The notes beneath the pieces are model-generated. The model saw only the letters and a program-made list of their open reading frames with translations, had not been told where the DNA came from and did not search any database. A program made the position numbers and the translations under genes. A DNA stretch of 48,733 nucleotides from Planctomycetaceae bacterium (GTDB lineage: Bacteria > Planctomycetota > Planctomycetia > Pirellulales > Pirellulaceae): positions 1 through 48,733 of the forward strand of contig PBTE01000032.1 in NCBI GenBank assembly GCA_002726515.1. Reading direction: 5' to 3'. Of this stretch, positions 1-9,400 are shown piece by piece; position 1 is the first letter of the stretch, and each line of letters begins with the position of its first letter.

Positions 1-20
1 AGAAAGAGAATCCGGCACCG

Positions 21-65
21 GAACTAGGGAATCCGGAACTAGGGAATCCGGAACTAGGGAATCCG
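21..65. repeat. Three tandem copies of a 15-bp unit
   Basis: The unit GAACTAGGGAATCCG occurs three times head to tail (21-35, 36-50, 51-65), with partial copies on each side. It lies downstream of the minus-strand DUF971 gene, outside any convincing coding region. Function unknown; it may be a small minisatellite or part of a larger repeat cut by the window edge. Confidence 0.9.
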
Positions 66-82
66 GAACCCTAGGGCCTGTC

Positions 83-115
83 CCTGTCGGATCCCTTACG
101 CCGTTTTCCGACAGG
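83..115. repeat. Perfect 8-bp inverted repeat (hairpin)
   Basis: CCTGTCGG at 83-90 pairs perfectly with CCGACAGG at 108-115 across 17 bases. It sits 160 bp beyond the stop of the minus-strand DUF971 gene, next to the 15-bp repeats. There is no T-run on either strand, so it is not a standard intrinsic terminator. Confidence 0.6.
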
Positions 116-276
116 ACCGAGTACCTCTAGTTCTGTCGTGGGTGGCACAATTGGCGTTTCCGGCGCTGGATGCCATGAAATCTCGGAACAGGCCTTCCGG
201 TTGCTGCCTGCCAATACCCCGCGAGATGCAACTGACTGTGGGCGATGTTGTGCCCCTGGATTTTGACTTCATGGAC

Positions 277-594
277 TCAATCGATCGAGTTTCCCAACGA
301 ATGTAGGAATTCGAGGGAGTAGATGCCGGCATTGTGTCCGTCACTGAATTCAATACAGTAGGCGTAGTTTCCTATCGGGTTCATCGCCGAAATGGTAAGC
401 GGCAAGGTTTCCGCGGGTGAGAGAATTGGCAACACGGCCGCCGGTTCTTTACTTTTATTTTGTCTCTTTTCACGGCAAGTCGCGCAGGGACAGCTTTCAC
501 GCAATGCGCGGGCTGAGCATTCACGCTGCTCGCCATTGCTCCACTGGATCCGCAGCTGATTTCCACCCAGCAGCTCAAGTTGTGTGGGATGCAT
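277..594 (-). CDS. DUF971 domain protein
   Basis: A 105-aa protein matching the DUF971 family (also called gamma-butyrobetaine hydroxylase-like N-terminal domain). An N-terminal strand segment with WSNGEQ is followed by LRESCPCATCR (Cys35, Cys37, Cys40) and a C-terminal YCIEFSDGHNAGIYSLEFL segment. The domain is complete, so the protein is the stand-alone form. In this family such cysteines are associated with metal binding and some members are linked to Fe-S proteins; the function here is unproven. The ATG at 594 has only a weak upstream purine stretch. The nearest gene upstream on the same strand is 550 bp away, so it is probably transcribed alone. Confidence 0.85.
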   Translation of the reverse strand: MHPTQLELLGGNQLRIQWSNGEQRECSARALRESCPCATCREKRQNKSKEPAAVLPILSPAETLPLTISAMNPIGNYAYCIEFSDGHNAGIYSLEFLHSLGNSID

Positions 595-1147
595 GCAATT
601 CGCTCGCTGTGAGGATGGTGAAATCCCGAAGTGTCACCCCAGTATACAGGGTTTTCCCGGTTGCCAGAACGTGTCACCGCCTGCGTTGTTTCGAGAAACA
701 TTTGGTCTGTTGGCGTTTCCCAGACATACCGGGTCTGCAACCCTCGTGCAGGGTGCGGAAAATTTGTCATAGTGGATACGTTCCATGGTGTACCCACGGC
801 GAACAACTGCACTGAATCGGGTCGGTGGATTGGCACTGAATCCAGCGCTGAGTCCAGGCGCAGCCTGGCCTGCCATCTTGAAAAGCTGGTTTCGACATGT
901 GTGGGGCCGACGACTGATCGCTGATTGAAAATAGGGCAGAGAACGTCATTGTCAGCCGACGAGGATCAGCAGTAAACAGAAGGTTTATTACGAGCTGCAA
1001 AATCATGAACAGTAATTTTTCAGGTCGAATTCTTCATCTTCGCCATTTTTCTAGAGGGACACACCTCAGGCCCAGGCCGAGGGGATTTTTTGGGGGCGGG
1101 GGCTCTACGGGACTTCAGATCACAGCCGAGTGATCTGCTTTGTGCTC
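595..1147. other. Intergenic region, no convincing gene
   Basis: 553 bases between two minus-strand genes. Open frames exist on both strands, but none has a recognisable domain, a good ribosome site or a plausible composition. The only clear structure is the hairpin next to the stop of the PaaK-like gene (1116-1137) and a G/C-rich stretch with a T-run near 1085. Confidence 0.5.
1116..1137 (-). terminator. 3' hairpin of the PaaK-like gene
   Basis: CAGATCAC (1116-1123) and GTGATCTG (1130-1137) form a perfect 8-bp stem with a 6-base loop, 10 bp past the stop of the minus-strand gene. No U-run follows on that strand, so it may protect the mRNA end rather than act as an intrinsic terminator. Confidence 0.45.
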
Positions 1148-2422
1148 TCACCTTTCGTCAAGGAAGCGTTTGCCTTTGCTTTCGAAACGAGGTAGTGACC
1201 CGATAGGCACGCAGCGCACATCAACTTTCAGTCCCAGTCGCAGTTGCAGTTCCTTGGCGACGCGGTCCGGTAACTCCAGGCGGTCTTCGATTTCCACTGA
1301 TAAAGAGTCCATTTCACCCGACCTGTGGGCCGTCATTCGATACTCGGCGATTTCCGAAAAACTGTGAAGAATCTGTTCCACGGAACTTGGGAAGACATTC
1401 ACGCCTCGGATGATCATCATGTCGTCCGCTCGACCGAGGATGCCCTCCTCCAGCAGCACGAAACGGCAGCCACCGGTAGACGACCATCTCGGTCGGACCA
1501 GATCGCCCGTGCGATAACGCAGTACGGGACTGCCAGTTCGCCCGAGGGTTGTCAGGACTAGTTCCGAAAGTTCGCCGTCAAGAGCATGTTGTCCCGTTTC
1601 AACGGACAAGAATTCAGCAATGAATTCTGCTTCGTTAACGTGGAGTCCACTCCGGGCGTTGTCAGAATATCCCCAGGGTCCCACTTCGGTTGCGCCACCG
1701 TGATCGATCAACTCCGCGTCCCAGAGGGCTTCGATGCGCTGGCGGATGTTCGAAACGGATCCCCCCGGCTCGCCTGCGACAATGATGCGACGGATATCCA
1801 GGGATGCCACGTCGAGTTGGTGATCGTTTCCGACTTCGGCCAGGTGCAAAGCGTAGCTGGGGGTACAGAACAGTACGGTCACCCGGCTACTTCTCATCAA
1901 CTCCAGTCGTGCCAGAGTGCTCATTCCGCCCCCTGGTACAGCCAGACAGCCGCGGAAAGTCGCAGCGTCGTGCGCGCTCCAGAAACCGATGAATGGGCCG
2001 AACGAAAAGGCGAGAAACACTCGGTCTTCAGGACTCAAACCGGCCGTATCGAGAACGAATTGCCACAGTCGGATCCACCAAGCCCAATCTTCTGCCGTAT
2101 CTAACACGACAAAGGGGCGTCCACGAGTGCCGGAGGTGCGGTGAAATCGAGTATAGTGCTTCACCGGAAATGTCAGGTTGGCCGCAAAGTCATTCCCCGG
2201 ATCAGAGCGGTGCAATTCTTCTTTGAGGGTAAAGGGCATCTCGCGGAGGGAATCCAGGTCGGAAAGTGGTAAGCTCAAGTCGGCAAGTTTCTCACTGTAG
2301 AAACGGTTCTGGGGCAAGATCGATGTAAGGAGCTTGTTGAGCTTTACCAACTGATGCTTGTGTAACTCGTCCGTGTCGAGACGCTCTAAACGTCGACGTT
2401 CCTCGAATCCTGCAATAGCCAT
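1148..2422 (-). CDS. PaaK-like phenylacetate-CoA ligase family protein
   Basis: A 424-aa member of the adenylate-forming (ANL) superfamily, closest in layout to phenylacetate-CoA ligase and related aryl/acyl-CoA ligases. The ATP-binding loop reads TSGTRGRP (residues about 96-103). YRTGDLVRP follows near 303-311, then GRADDMMIIRGVNVFPSSVE (about 330-349) at the hinge and start of the C-terminal domain. The tail ends in LPRFESKGKR, containing the lysine expected for adenylation. Length is normal for PaaK (about 430). The substrate cannot be told: there are no paa catabolic genes nearby, so a role in polyketide or lipid activation is equally possible. The start ATG has no Shine-Dalgarno sequence. 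Confidence 0.85.
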   Translation of the reverse strand: MAIAGFEERRRLERLDTDELHKHQLVKLNKLLTSILPQNRFYSEKLADLSLPLSDLDSLREMPFTLKEELHRSDPGNDFAANLTFPVKHYTRFHRTSGTRGRPFVVLDTAEDWAWWIRLWQFVLDTAGLSPEDRVFLAFSFGPFIGFWSAHDAATFRGCLAVPGGGMSTLARLELMRSSRVTVLFCTPSYALHLAEVGNDHQLDVASLDIRRIIVAGEPGGSVSNIRQRIEALWDAELIDHGGATEVGPWGYSDNARSGLHVNEAEFIAEFLSVETGQHALDGELSELVLTTLGRTGSPVLRYRTGDLVRPRWSSTGGCRFVLLEEGILGRADDMMIIRGVNVFPSSVEQILHSFSEIAEYRMTAHRSGEMDSLSVEIEDRLELPDRVAKELQLRLGLKVDVRCVPIGSLPRFESKGKRFLDER

Positions 2423-2908
2423 ATTAGATTTTGTTTCAAAACCCCTTGCCTGGGCTCATGGGTAGGTAACGATTGGATAAAGAACATTTTATCATGCCAC
2501 CGAAGGCCTTGTGGTTTGCTGGAAGTCAGAACAGACATGATGTAGTCCTTTGAATCAACCCATGAGGCGCGCGGAAAAGTCCCGGAGTCTCCGTTAGGCG
2601 GGGCTGCGGTTTGCTAGGCGTAGAAATATGGTTGGAATCAGTTTTCAGGGATGATTCGTAAGTCGAAAGCGTGACACTTTTTTGCCTGCCGTGGCAAGAG
2701 GGGAGGTTTGGCACTATTTAGCCAATGCGTCTCAGGCACGGAATAGCAGTTTTCAAGCAGATCCTGGCATCACACGAATTCCTGCAACACGGCGGTGGTA
2801 ACCGCTGAAGGGGAGTGATTCTGGATCCACGGTCTTACTTGGCACGGGTTGATCGATGTGCGATGATGGAAAGCTCAAAGAAAGATTTTGTATTGCGGAA
2901 GGTATTCG
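2423..2908. other. Divergent intergenic region
   Basis: 486 bases between the divergently transcribed PaaK-like and STAS genes, so promoters for both should lie here. I see no strong -35/-10 pair. Small dyads are present: TTGCC-N6-GGCAA at 2682-2697 and TTGGC-N8-GCCAA at 2708-2725. No coding region is convincing. Confidence 0.45.
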
Positions 2909-3409
2909 ATGGCGGTGACAGACTCATCGGGTTTGCGGGTCGGTCGGTCGAACTTGGGGTACGTCGTGTTCGTGTTCGGCCGGGGCACCATGTTGGAGAG
3001 TTCTGCTCTGCATGATTTTGCTATGAAGTGCCTCGACAGTGAAAATTGCACTTTGGCCATCGATCTCATGGAATGCGAGTATCTTGACAGCACATTTTTG
3101 GGATGCCTGGTCGATTTGAACCGGTGCTTCAGACGTGACAAGAGGGATCGATACCAAATCATTGCGGACGTGGCGTGCAGCCAGCGCTTATTCGCGGCGA
3201 CGCAGCTGCAAAAAGTTTTGCCTGTTTCTGATCGACCTCAACAGACAATTGCCGATTGCGTCGAATTACCATCGAGCCAACTCGAACGCAAGGAATTCGG
3301 CCGGCACGTGATGGAGTGTCATCGTCGCTTGGCCGAACTGGGCGGGCCAAACCAGGTGGTGTTTGAGCGCATTGCCAAGCAGCTTGCCGGGGAATTGGAA
3401 GATCTGTAA
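2909..3409 (+). CDS. STAS-domain protein (anti-sigma factor antagonist-like)
   Basis: A 166-aa protein whose first 100 residues fit a STAS domain, the fold of anti-anti-sigma factors and other partner-switching proteins. LAIDLMECEYLDSTFLGCL matches the conserved strand plus the loop that carries the phosphorylatable Ser/Thr (DST). A C-terminal helical extension of about 60 residues follows. I chose the ATG at 2909 because GGAAGG lies 6 bases upstream; a TTG at 2888 in the same frame lacks such a site. No kinase or anti-sigma gene is adjacent, so its partner is unknown. Confidence 0.8.
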   Translation: MAVTDSSGLRVGRSNLGYVVFVFGRGTMLESSALHDFAMKCLDSENCTLAIDLMECEYLDSTFLGCLVDLNRCFRRDKRDRYQIIADVACSQRLFAATQLQKVLPVSDRPQQTIADCVELPSSQLERKEFGRHVMECHRRLAELGGPNQVVFERIAKQLAGELEDL

Positions 3410-3416
3410 CGGGATT

Positions 3417-3446
3417 CAGCGCTGCTTGGGCGCTGGTAGAATTTTA
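3417..3446 (+). terminator. Probable terminator of the STAS gene
   Basis: CAGCGC (3417-3422) pairs with GCGCTG (3430-3435) over a 7-base loop, 8 bp after the stop codon, followed by the modest T-run AATTTTA. The stem is short and the T-run weak. Confidence 0.4.
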
Positions 3447-3703
3447 GGGGGCTTGGGGGTTGTAGTGACTGGGCCCAACGCAGAGCCTGCCCCGGTCATT
3501 GTTTTCCAGCCGGCGGGGATTCGCAAGTTTCAAGTCTTTGTATGTGGAGCGTCTGGATGGCCGTACTTTTCTGTGGATAAGTGGAAATGGTGTGTTACGA
3601 TTTCTGAAACCGCTCGCCTCGCAAAATACCGCCACATGGTGACTTTTTGAGCAAGTGTGAACTCCGTGCAGTACAGAATGTCAACAGGCCCCGGAACTTT
3701 GTC

Positions 3704-4696
3704 ATGTCACGCCAGCTGATTTTGATTTTAGCCGCGTTGATTTCCCTGTTTTCCGACGCGTCGGCTCAGGATTGGGCCAACAAAGTGTTTCCCGTGAGGA
3801 ATCATGATTTCGGCTCGGTTGCCAGGAATACGAAGGCTGAGTTCGTGTTTGAGATTGAGAATCCCTACGCCGTGGATTTACACATTGCATCGGTTAGGAC
3901 AAGCTGCGGTTGTACCACTCCCAAGATCTTGAAAGACACACTGACGACCTATGAGAAGGGTGGGATTTTAGCCGTCTACCACACGGAAGCCTTTTCGGGG
4001 AGTCGCCATGCCACCTTGACGGTGATTTTCGACAAGCCGCAATATGCCGAGGTCCAGTTGAACATCAAGGGGAACATTCGCACCGACTTTGAAATCAAAC
4101 CGGGGTCGATCATGTTCGGGGCTGTTGACTCGGGCCAGGAAGTAGAAAAACGAGTCCTCATCCAATACCGGGGCACACAGAATTGGCAGCTGGCCGAAGT
4201 TCGCGGCGCGCCGTCGTTCGTAGATGTCCAGGTCCTACCCACTGACCAGCCTGTTCCTGGTTATGAAGTCATTGCGCGGTTAAAGAAAGATGCTCCGTTC
4301 GGATTTTTCCAAGACCACTTGACCCTGGTGACAAATGATTCAGCTTCCTCCCACCTGCAGTTGCGCATTGATGGGCGGGTCGTGCCTCCCGTGACCCTGA
4401 GTCCTGCGGCCCTGTTCATGGGTGTGGTTCAACCCAACCAGGTTGTGACGAAGAAAATCGTGGTGCGATCCAAGCAGCCCTTCCGCATCCTTTCCATTGA
4501 GCCCCGCGAAGGTGCTTTCGAATATGTTTTCAGTGACAAGGCCAAGAAACTGCACATGGTTTCGATCACGTTTACTGCGGGTGAAAAGACAGCGAAAGTT
4601 GTCGAAACGATTAAAATCGTGACCGATTTGGACGGTGGTGTTTCGGCAACTTGCCAGGCCTCCGCAGCCGTCATTGAATCGGTGGCCAGAAAATAA
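3704..4696 (+). CDS. Exported DUF1573 domain protein
   Basis: A 330-aa secreted protein. Residues 1-21 form a signal peptide ending in DASA-Q. A DUF1573 domain follows: NHDFGSVARNTKAEFVFEIEN then TSCGCTTPKI, the hallmark SCGCT motif (Cys68, Cys70). The remaining 230 residues look like further immunoglobulin-like beta-sandwich repeats. DUF1573 proteins are exported and common in Planctomycetes and Bacteroidetes; their role is unknown. I preferred the ATG at 3704, directly before the signal peptide, to a TTG at 3647. It converges with the VKOR-DsbA gene with only 16 bp between the stops, a suggestive but unproven link since both are envelope proteins with cysteine motifs. Confidence 0.85.
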   Translation: MSRQLILILAALISLFSDASAQDWANKVFPVRNHDFGSVARNTKAEFVFEIENPYAVDLHIASVRTSCGCTTPKILKDTLTTYEKGGILAVYHTEAFSGSRHATLTVIFDKPQYAEVQLNIKGNIRTDFEIKPGSIMFGAVDSGQEVEKRVLIQYRGTQNWQLAEVRGAPSFVDVQVLPTDQPVPGYEVIARLKKDAPFGFFQDHLTLVTNDSASSHLQLRIDGRVVPPVTLSPAALFMGVVQPNQVVTKKIVVRSKQPFRILSIEPREGAFEYVFSDKAKKLHMVSITFTAGEKTAKVVETIKIVTDLDGGVSATCQASAAVIESVARK

Positions 4697-4712
4697 AATC
4701 CCTTCGCTTCTC

Positions 4713-6254
4713 CTAGCCGGACGGAAGATCCTGCGCTGATGTTTCGATCACGTCGTTCAACGGCTTGACGCGTAATGTTCTTTCGAAAGCGCGATAAAGC
4801 CGATCGGTCGATGTGGGAACTCCCGTTATCTTTTTGTATCCGAAGTAGAGCGTGGGTAACTTGTCACCACTGTCTTTCAGTAGTTGGATGCTGTCTTGGA
4901 CCAGGTCCAGGACTTCCGGATCCTTCAACTCGGTTTCCAAGCGGTCCCTGCCGATAAGGTCTCCGGCATAATCGATTGCGTCCTGAAGAGATGGAATTTC
5001 TTTCTCGTCCTCCAGCATGTATTCATGGAACAAGGGGAAGGTTTTGGGAGCAGCATGCCAGACAGCCAGCGCCAGACGTGTATAGTGGCAGGAGAACTCA
5101 TGAATTTTGTTGTTTTTCTGCACGTATTTGTTGCACTTTTTGTGGAGCGGCACAGGGCGCACAATGATGGCAATCTGATCTCCGTAGCGCTGACGGGCAG
5201 CGTCAATGAACGGGTGCAACTTTCGACAAATCGGGCATGTGTAACTCATGAACTCGAAGAGAATGTGGCGCGCATCGGAGTTTCCCAGTAAGGGTTGTTC
5301 GCCGACATTCATTTCAGGGACCCGGGCCAGGAGTTTGACGAATCTCTCGGGACGCACGACAGGTTTTAGCGCCAATATTTCTTCGAATTCCGATGCGTTG
5401 GAAGCAGTGGGAGTGTGTTCTTGTGGCGGCTTTGTTTTTTGGGGGGCTGGTGAGGTAGAACTTGCCGGGCCAGTCCCGCCAAGAGAGACGCTGCCCGGTT
5501 CTTCCAGTGAAGTTGAGACCGGTTGCCCCAAACCTGCCTCAGAGGGTGGCGGGCCAGTGAAGTCGTCGATTTCTGAGATTTCAAAAGTGGTGGCTGAAGA
5601 AAGCATCTGGCCAGTTACCAACAGGAGGATGCCCAGGCAGGTCATGCAACCCAGCAGGGTCAGACGCAGACGATCGAACCCTCCGGTCACGGAGACCTGG
5701 GATAGTGGACCAACCGTCGGGGCTACGGCGGATGCTTGCCCCATTCCCAGAACATGGCCGCCCACATGACTGTCCGGTGAACCGGTGCAGCGGGGACGAA
5801 GTGGAAGGTTTCGCAATACGATGAAGGCGATGACCAGTCCACAAGAATGGATCAGCAAACAGTAAAGACAGAACTTTCCCAGGTAGAATTGCAGACCTGA
5901 GAACCACAGTCCGGCTCCCAGGGCCACGAGTACCAGAGGGGTTAATAACCACCAGCCAAGTTGACAGACGAAAGGTTTTGACACCCGTGTGACCAGCCAG
6001 CTGAACGAAAAGATGAGGGCATAGATCAGCAGTCCGACAAAACTGACCGGAATGTTGAACCACTTCGACCAACGACTCGATAACAGGGCGCCACAATCGA
6101 ATCCTTCCATACTGCAGCCTGGTACGCTGCCACCGCCATAAGAATGCCAGGTGAGAAAGGTTCCCAGCCCCACTGCACAGAGTGCGGTGCCTCTTACGGC
6201 CCAGATGGCCAGCGATGACGGCTTGACTGGAGTTTGGTAAGGTCGAAGTGACAT
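4713..6254 (-). CDS. VKOR-DsbA fusion, membrane disulfide-forming oxidoreductase
   Basis: A 513-aa fusion. Residues 1-150 are a vitamin K epoxide reductase domain: the loop cysteines Cys47 and Cys54 (GCSMEGFDC), a serine in IPVS, and the quinone-proximal CLYC pair (129-132) within a bundle of membrane helices. A further helix at about 198-219 leads into a low-complexity Pro/Thr/Ser linker (235-290). A periplasmic thioredoxin/DsbA-like domain has CPIC at 341-344 and a KLPTLYF cis-proline segment. VKOR homologues replace DsbB by reoxidising the Trx partner with quinone; here donor and acceptor are one chain. The AGGAGG ribosome site is separated from the ATG by a perfect hairpin (6262-6284). 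Confidence 0.93.
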   Translation of the reverse strand: MSLRPYQTPVKPSSLAIWAVRGTALCAVGLGTFLTWHSYGGGSVPGCSMEGFDCGALLSSRWSKWFNIPVSFVGLLIYALIFSFSWLVTRVSKPFVCQLGWWLLTPLVLVALGAGLWFSGLQFYLGKFCLYCLLIHSCGLVIAFIVLRNLPLRPRCTGSPDSHVGGHVLGMGQASAVAPTVGPLSQVSVTGGFDRLRLTLLGCMTCLGILLLVTGQMLSSATTFEISEIDDFTGPPPSEAGLGQPVSTSLEEPGSVSLGGTGPASSTSPAPQKTKPPQEHTPTASNASEFEEILALKPVVRPERFVKLLARVPEMNVGEQPLLGNSDARHILFEFMSYTCPICRKLHPFIDAARQRYGDQIAIIVRPVPLHKKCNKYVQKNNKIHEFSCHYTRLALAVWHAAPKTFPLFHEYMLEDEKEIPSLQDAIDYAGDLIGRDRLETELKDPEVLDLVQDSIQLLKDSGDKLPTLYFGYKKITGVPTSTDRLYRAFERTLRVKPLNDVIETSAQDLPSG

Positions 6255-6261
6255 GTCGAAA

Positions 6262-6284
6262 ACTGGTTGAAATCGTCAACCAGT
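6262..6284 (-). promoter_or_regulatory. 9-bp hairpin between ribosome site and VKOR start codon
   Basis: ACTGGTTGA (6262-6270) and TCAACCAGT (6276-6284) form a perfect 9-bp stem with a 5-base loop. On the mRNA the order is AGGAGG (6295-6290), 5 bases, the 23-base hairpin, 7 bases, ATG (6254). Unfolded, the ribosome site is 35 bases from the ATG; with the hairpin folded about 12 unpaired bases remain. It could also be a protein operator. Confidence 0.65.
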
Positions 6285-6372
6285 CGGAGCCTCCTATTGG
6301 AGATGCACACGGGATGCTTCACAAATCACAGCGTTCCACCATGCAACTTTCTTTAGCACGGTCCGTTTCTCC

Positions 6373-6378
6373 ATTATA
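6373..6378 (-). promoter_or_regulatory. Candidate -10 box for the VKOR-DsbA gene
   Basis: A perfect TATAAT lies on the minus strand about 120 bp upstream of the start codon. No good -35 hexamer is seen 16-18 bp upstream, so this is only a candidate. Confidence 0.3.
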
Positions 6379-6464
6379 CAATAACTGAAATTGATTTTTT
6401 CTTCCCGGTCCTGTTGCTTGTTTGTTGGTCTGATGTCGTCGGGATGTTTGTTGTGAGGAAACAC

Positions 6465-9400
6465 CTACAGCGGTTCCTGGCGTTTTTGACCGGCTCGATC
6501 CCCAAGATTTCCATAACGGTGATAATCGATACAAACACTCTGCTCTTGTAAGTACCACAGGAGTTCGATGCGCCCGTGAAAGAACACGTTGTGATGAGCC
6601 ACGTAGTGCCCTGACGCGGCGACGGCGTCAAAGATGCTTTGAGGTACACGGTTTCTGGAGGCATAGCGCACCCGGTCGGTTTGTCCCGTAAGGATCACGC
6701 GAGCCAGCGCCTCGTCGGTCTCTTCGACAAACTCAATCGACCCCGCCCATTCCCCCGTCCATGCGTCTAATTGATCGACGACCGATGAACTCCAGGTGGG
6801 TGGCAAGCTGACGGTGATTCTACAGTCCAGGGACTTCGCAGCGCAAACTCGCGCAATAATTTCGAAGAACGTGTCTTTCGGGTGAATTCGAATGCGAAGC
6901 TCTCGGACGGGAAAATATCGGCGAAGATTGTCCTGTCCTACGAGCCTCTGATGGTCGTGGGACAACCCAAATTCCTCACGGGCATGCCAGTCGTAGCTGG
7001 CGATGGCCATGAGTGTGCGCTGTACCTCCTGCGGGGGAAACCTGCCACCTTGTTTCTGCAATTGACGCAGATGCTGCGCGAGCGCGTTCAGGTACGGATT
7101 CCGGACTTCTGTTTTGACTTGGGATGTGCCGCTCTCCTGAAACTCCATGAGCTGGGCCACGTAGTTGGGGCCACCAGCCTTGATACCTGGGCCGAATGCG
7201 GATTTGCCCATGCCCCCGAAAGGCTGGCGTAACACGATGGCACCGGTGGTGGACCGATTGACGTACAAATTTCCTGCTTTGATGCTGTGTTGCCAGAGTT
7301 TTTGTTCACGTTTATCCAGGCTTTCCAGACCGGATGTCAGACCGTAACCGGTGGCGTTGACCAGATCGATCGCTTGCTGCAAGTCCTTTGCTTTCATGAC
7401 TCCCAACAGCGGCCCGAAAAATTCGGTGTTGTGGGTAAAACTTCCGGGCCGGACTCCCCATTTCACGCCAGGTGAAAAGATCGCGGGGTTGTGTTGTTTT
7501 TGTTCAGGCAGCAGGGCCCACGACTCTCCGGATTCCAACTCCTTCAAGCCTTGCAATAAGGCACCGGATGGAGGCCGAATCAGGGGTCCCACCCTCGTTG
7601 TCAAATCCCAGGCAGATCCCACGGGCAGACTGCTGACTGCATCTCGCAGTGCTTGTTGAAATTTCACGTCATCGTAGATTTCTTCTTCCAGAACAAGAAG
7701 AGAAGTGGCTGAACATTTTTGGCCGCTATGGCTGAAAGCGGAATGGATCACGTGTTTGATGGCTTGATCCCGGTCTGCCAGCGATGTCACAACGGTGGCA
7801 TTTTTCCCACCGGTTTCCGCCAATAGATTCAAGTCAGGTTTTTGACTCAACATCGTGTACGCCGTTTCCGTTCCGCCGGTCAATATGACAACATCCACCT
7901 CTGCATGTGACACCAGGAATTGACCCGCCTCAGCACCGGAGCAGGGAGTGAACTGCAAGGTTTTCTGCGAAACTCCCGCCCGCCAGAAACAGCGACAAAG
8001 TTCGTAAGCGATCAAAGCGGTGTCAGAAGCGGGCTTCAAGATGACAGTGTTGCCTGCCGCCAAAGCAGCAGAGATTCCTCCACAAGGGATGGCGATTGGA
8101 AAATTCCAGGGAGAGATCACTGCCACGAGCCCTTTTCCCCGAGCAAGCACGCCATCGAGTGATTGCAGGTAATGTGCGCTGCGGGGATAGAATTCGGCGA
8201 AATCAATCGCTTCGGAAACTTCGGGGTCAGATTCTAGAATGGTCTTTCCTGCTTCGGCGACTGCGGCCCCGATGAGGTCGCCGCGAGCCTGACGTAGTTG
8301 GGCCGCTACCCCGTCCAGAATCTTGGTGCGCTCGTCAGATTTTAAATTTCGCCAACCGTCCTCATCGCGCCGACCGCAATCCACGGCCTGTTGAATGTCA
8401 TCGGCACTTGCCTCTCGAAATCGTGCCACGACGGTCTGATGTCGGGACGGATCGTAGGACTGCCGTAGGGGCCGATCATTCAGAATTTCAGTACCGTCGA
8501 TGACCAGAGGAATTTCGACCGCGGAATTATCGCACCTGGTTTTCCATTGCTCAAGAATCTGGTTGGCCCACTGAATGTTGGCCGGTAGACAAAAGTCGGT
8601 ATCAGGCTCGTTACGAAACCTTTGCCAATCATCTTGTTGGCGAGGGCTCACTGGCACGGCTAGAGCGCGGTTCTGCTGTCGGCGGGGATCTTCGCCCAAC
8701 TGGCTGATTTCATCGCAGGAATCCAGAAAATTCTGTTCCAGCAGCTGCCAGTCTTCGCTATCGACTTGCAGATGAAATGCGTGTCGCAAAAAGTTCTTGG
8801 GACCGGTATTTTCGTCTAGGCGTCGAATCAGGTAGGAGATTGCGTTTACGAATTCTTGTTGTTTGCAAGCGGGAGCGTAAAGGAGCAGATTACGATTCAA
8901 TTGAAACAAGGCTCTACGCTGGTGATTGGCCATGCCTTCCAGCATTTCAAGCTGTACCTGATCGAGTCCACCTGCTTCCCACGCGAGTACTAATCCGTAA
9001 GCTACGTCAAACAAGTTGTGGGAGGCAATTCCCAAACGGACTGCTTCCAGGTTTTCGGGTTTCATTCCCTCGTGCAACATCCGTTTGTAATTAGCATCAG
9101 TTTCGAGCTTCGTTTTGTAAGTGGCTTGAGGCCATCCGCGCAGAGAAGCTTCGCCCCGTTCCATTTCCATGTTGGCCCCTTTGACGACCCGAATCGTCAC
9201 CGGTGCCCCTCCGCTGGCGATTCGTTGACGGGCCCAGGCATTGATTTGTTTCTGAATCACAAAAGAGTCCGGGATGTAGGCTTGCAGCGCGATTCCCGCT
9301 TCTACATCTTCCAACCCCGGACGATCCAGCGTTTGCATGAAGACCTTGGCCGTGATGTTCAGATCTCGATATTCTTCCAGATCGAGATAGACAAATTTGG

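Noticed and set aside
381-1006. Several overlapping open frames on both strands between the DUF971 and PaaK-like genes
   Set aside because: No family resemblance, no ribosome sites, partly antisense to the DUF971 gene, and the frames overlap each other.
1065-1095. GC-rich stem with a T-run as a plus-strand terminator
   Set aside because: There is no plus-strand gene upstream for it to terminate, and the stem is imperfect with a very small loop.
2709-2722. TGGCAC followed by GC as a sigma-54 promoter
   Set aside because: The GC is 9 rather than 10 bases after GG and TTGC is missing; TGGCAC at 2840-2845 also lacks a proper -12 element.
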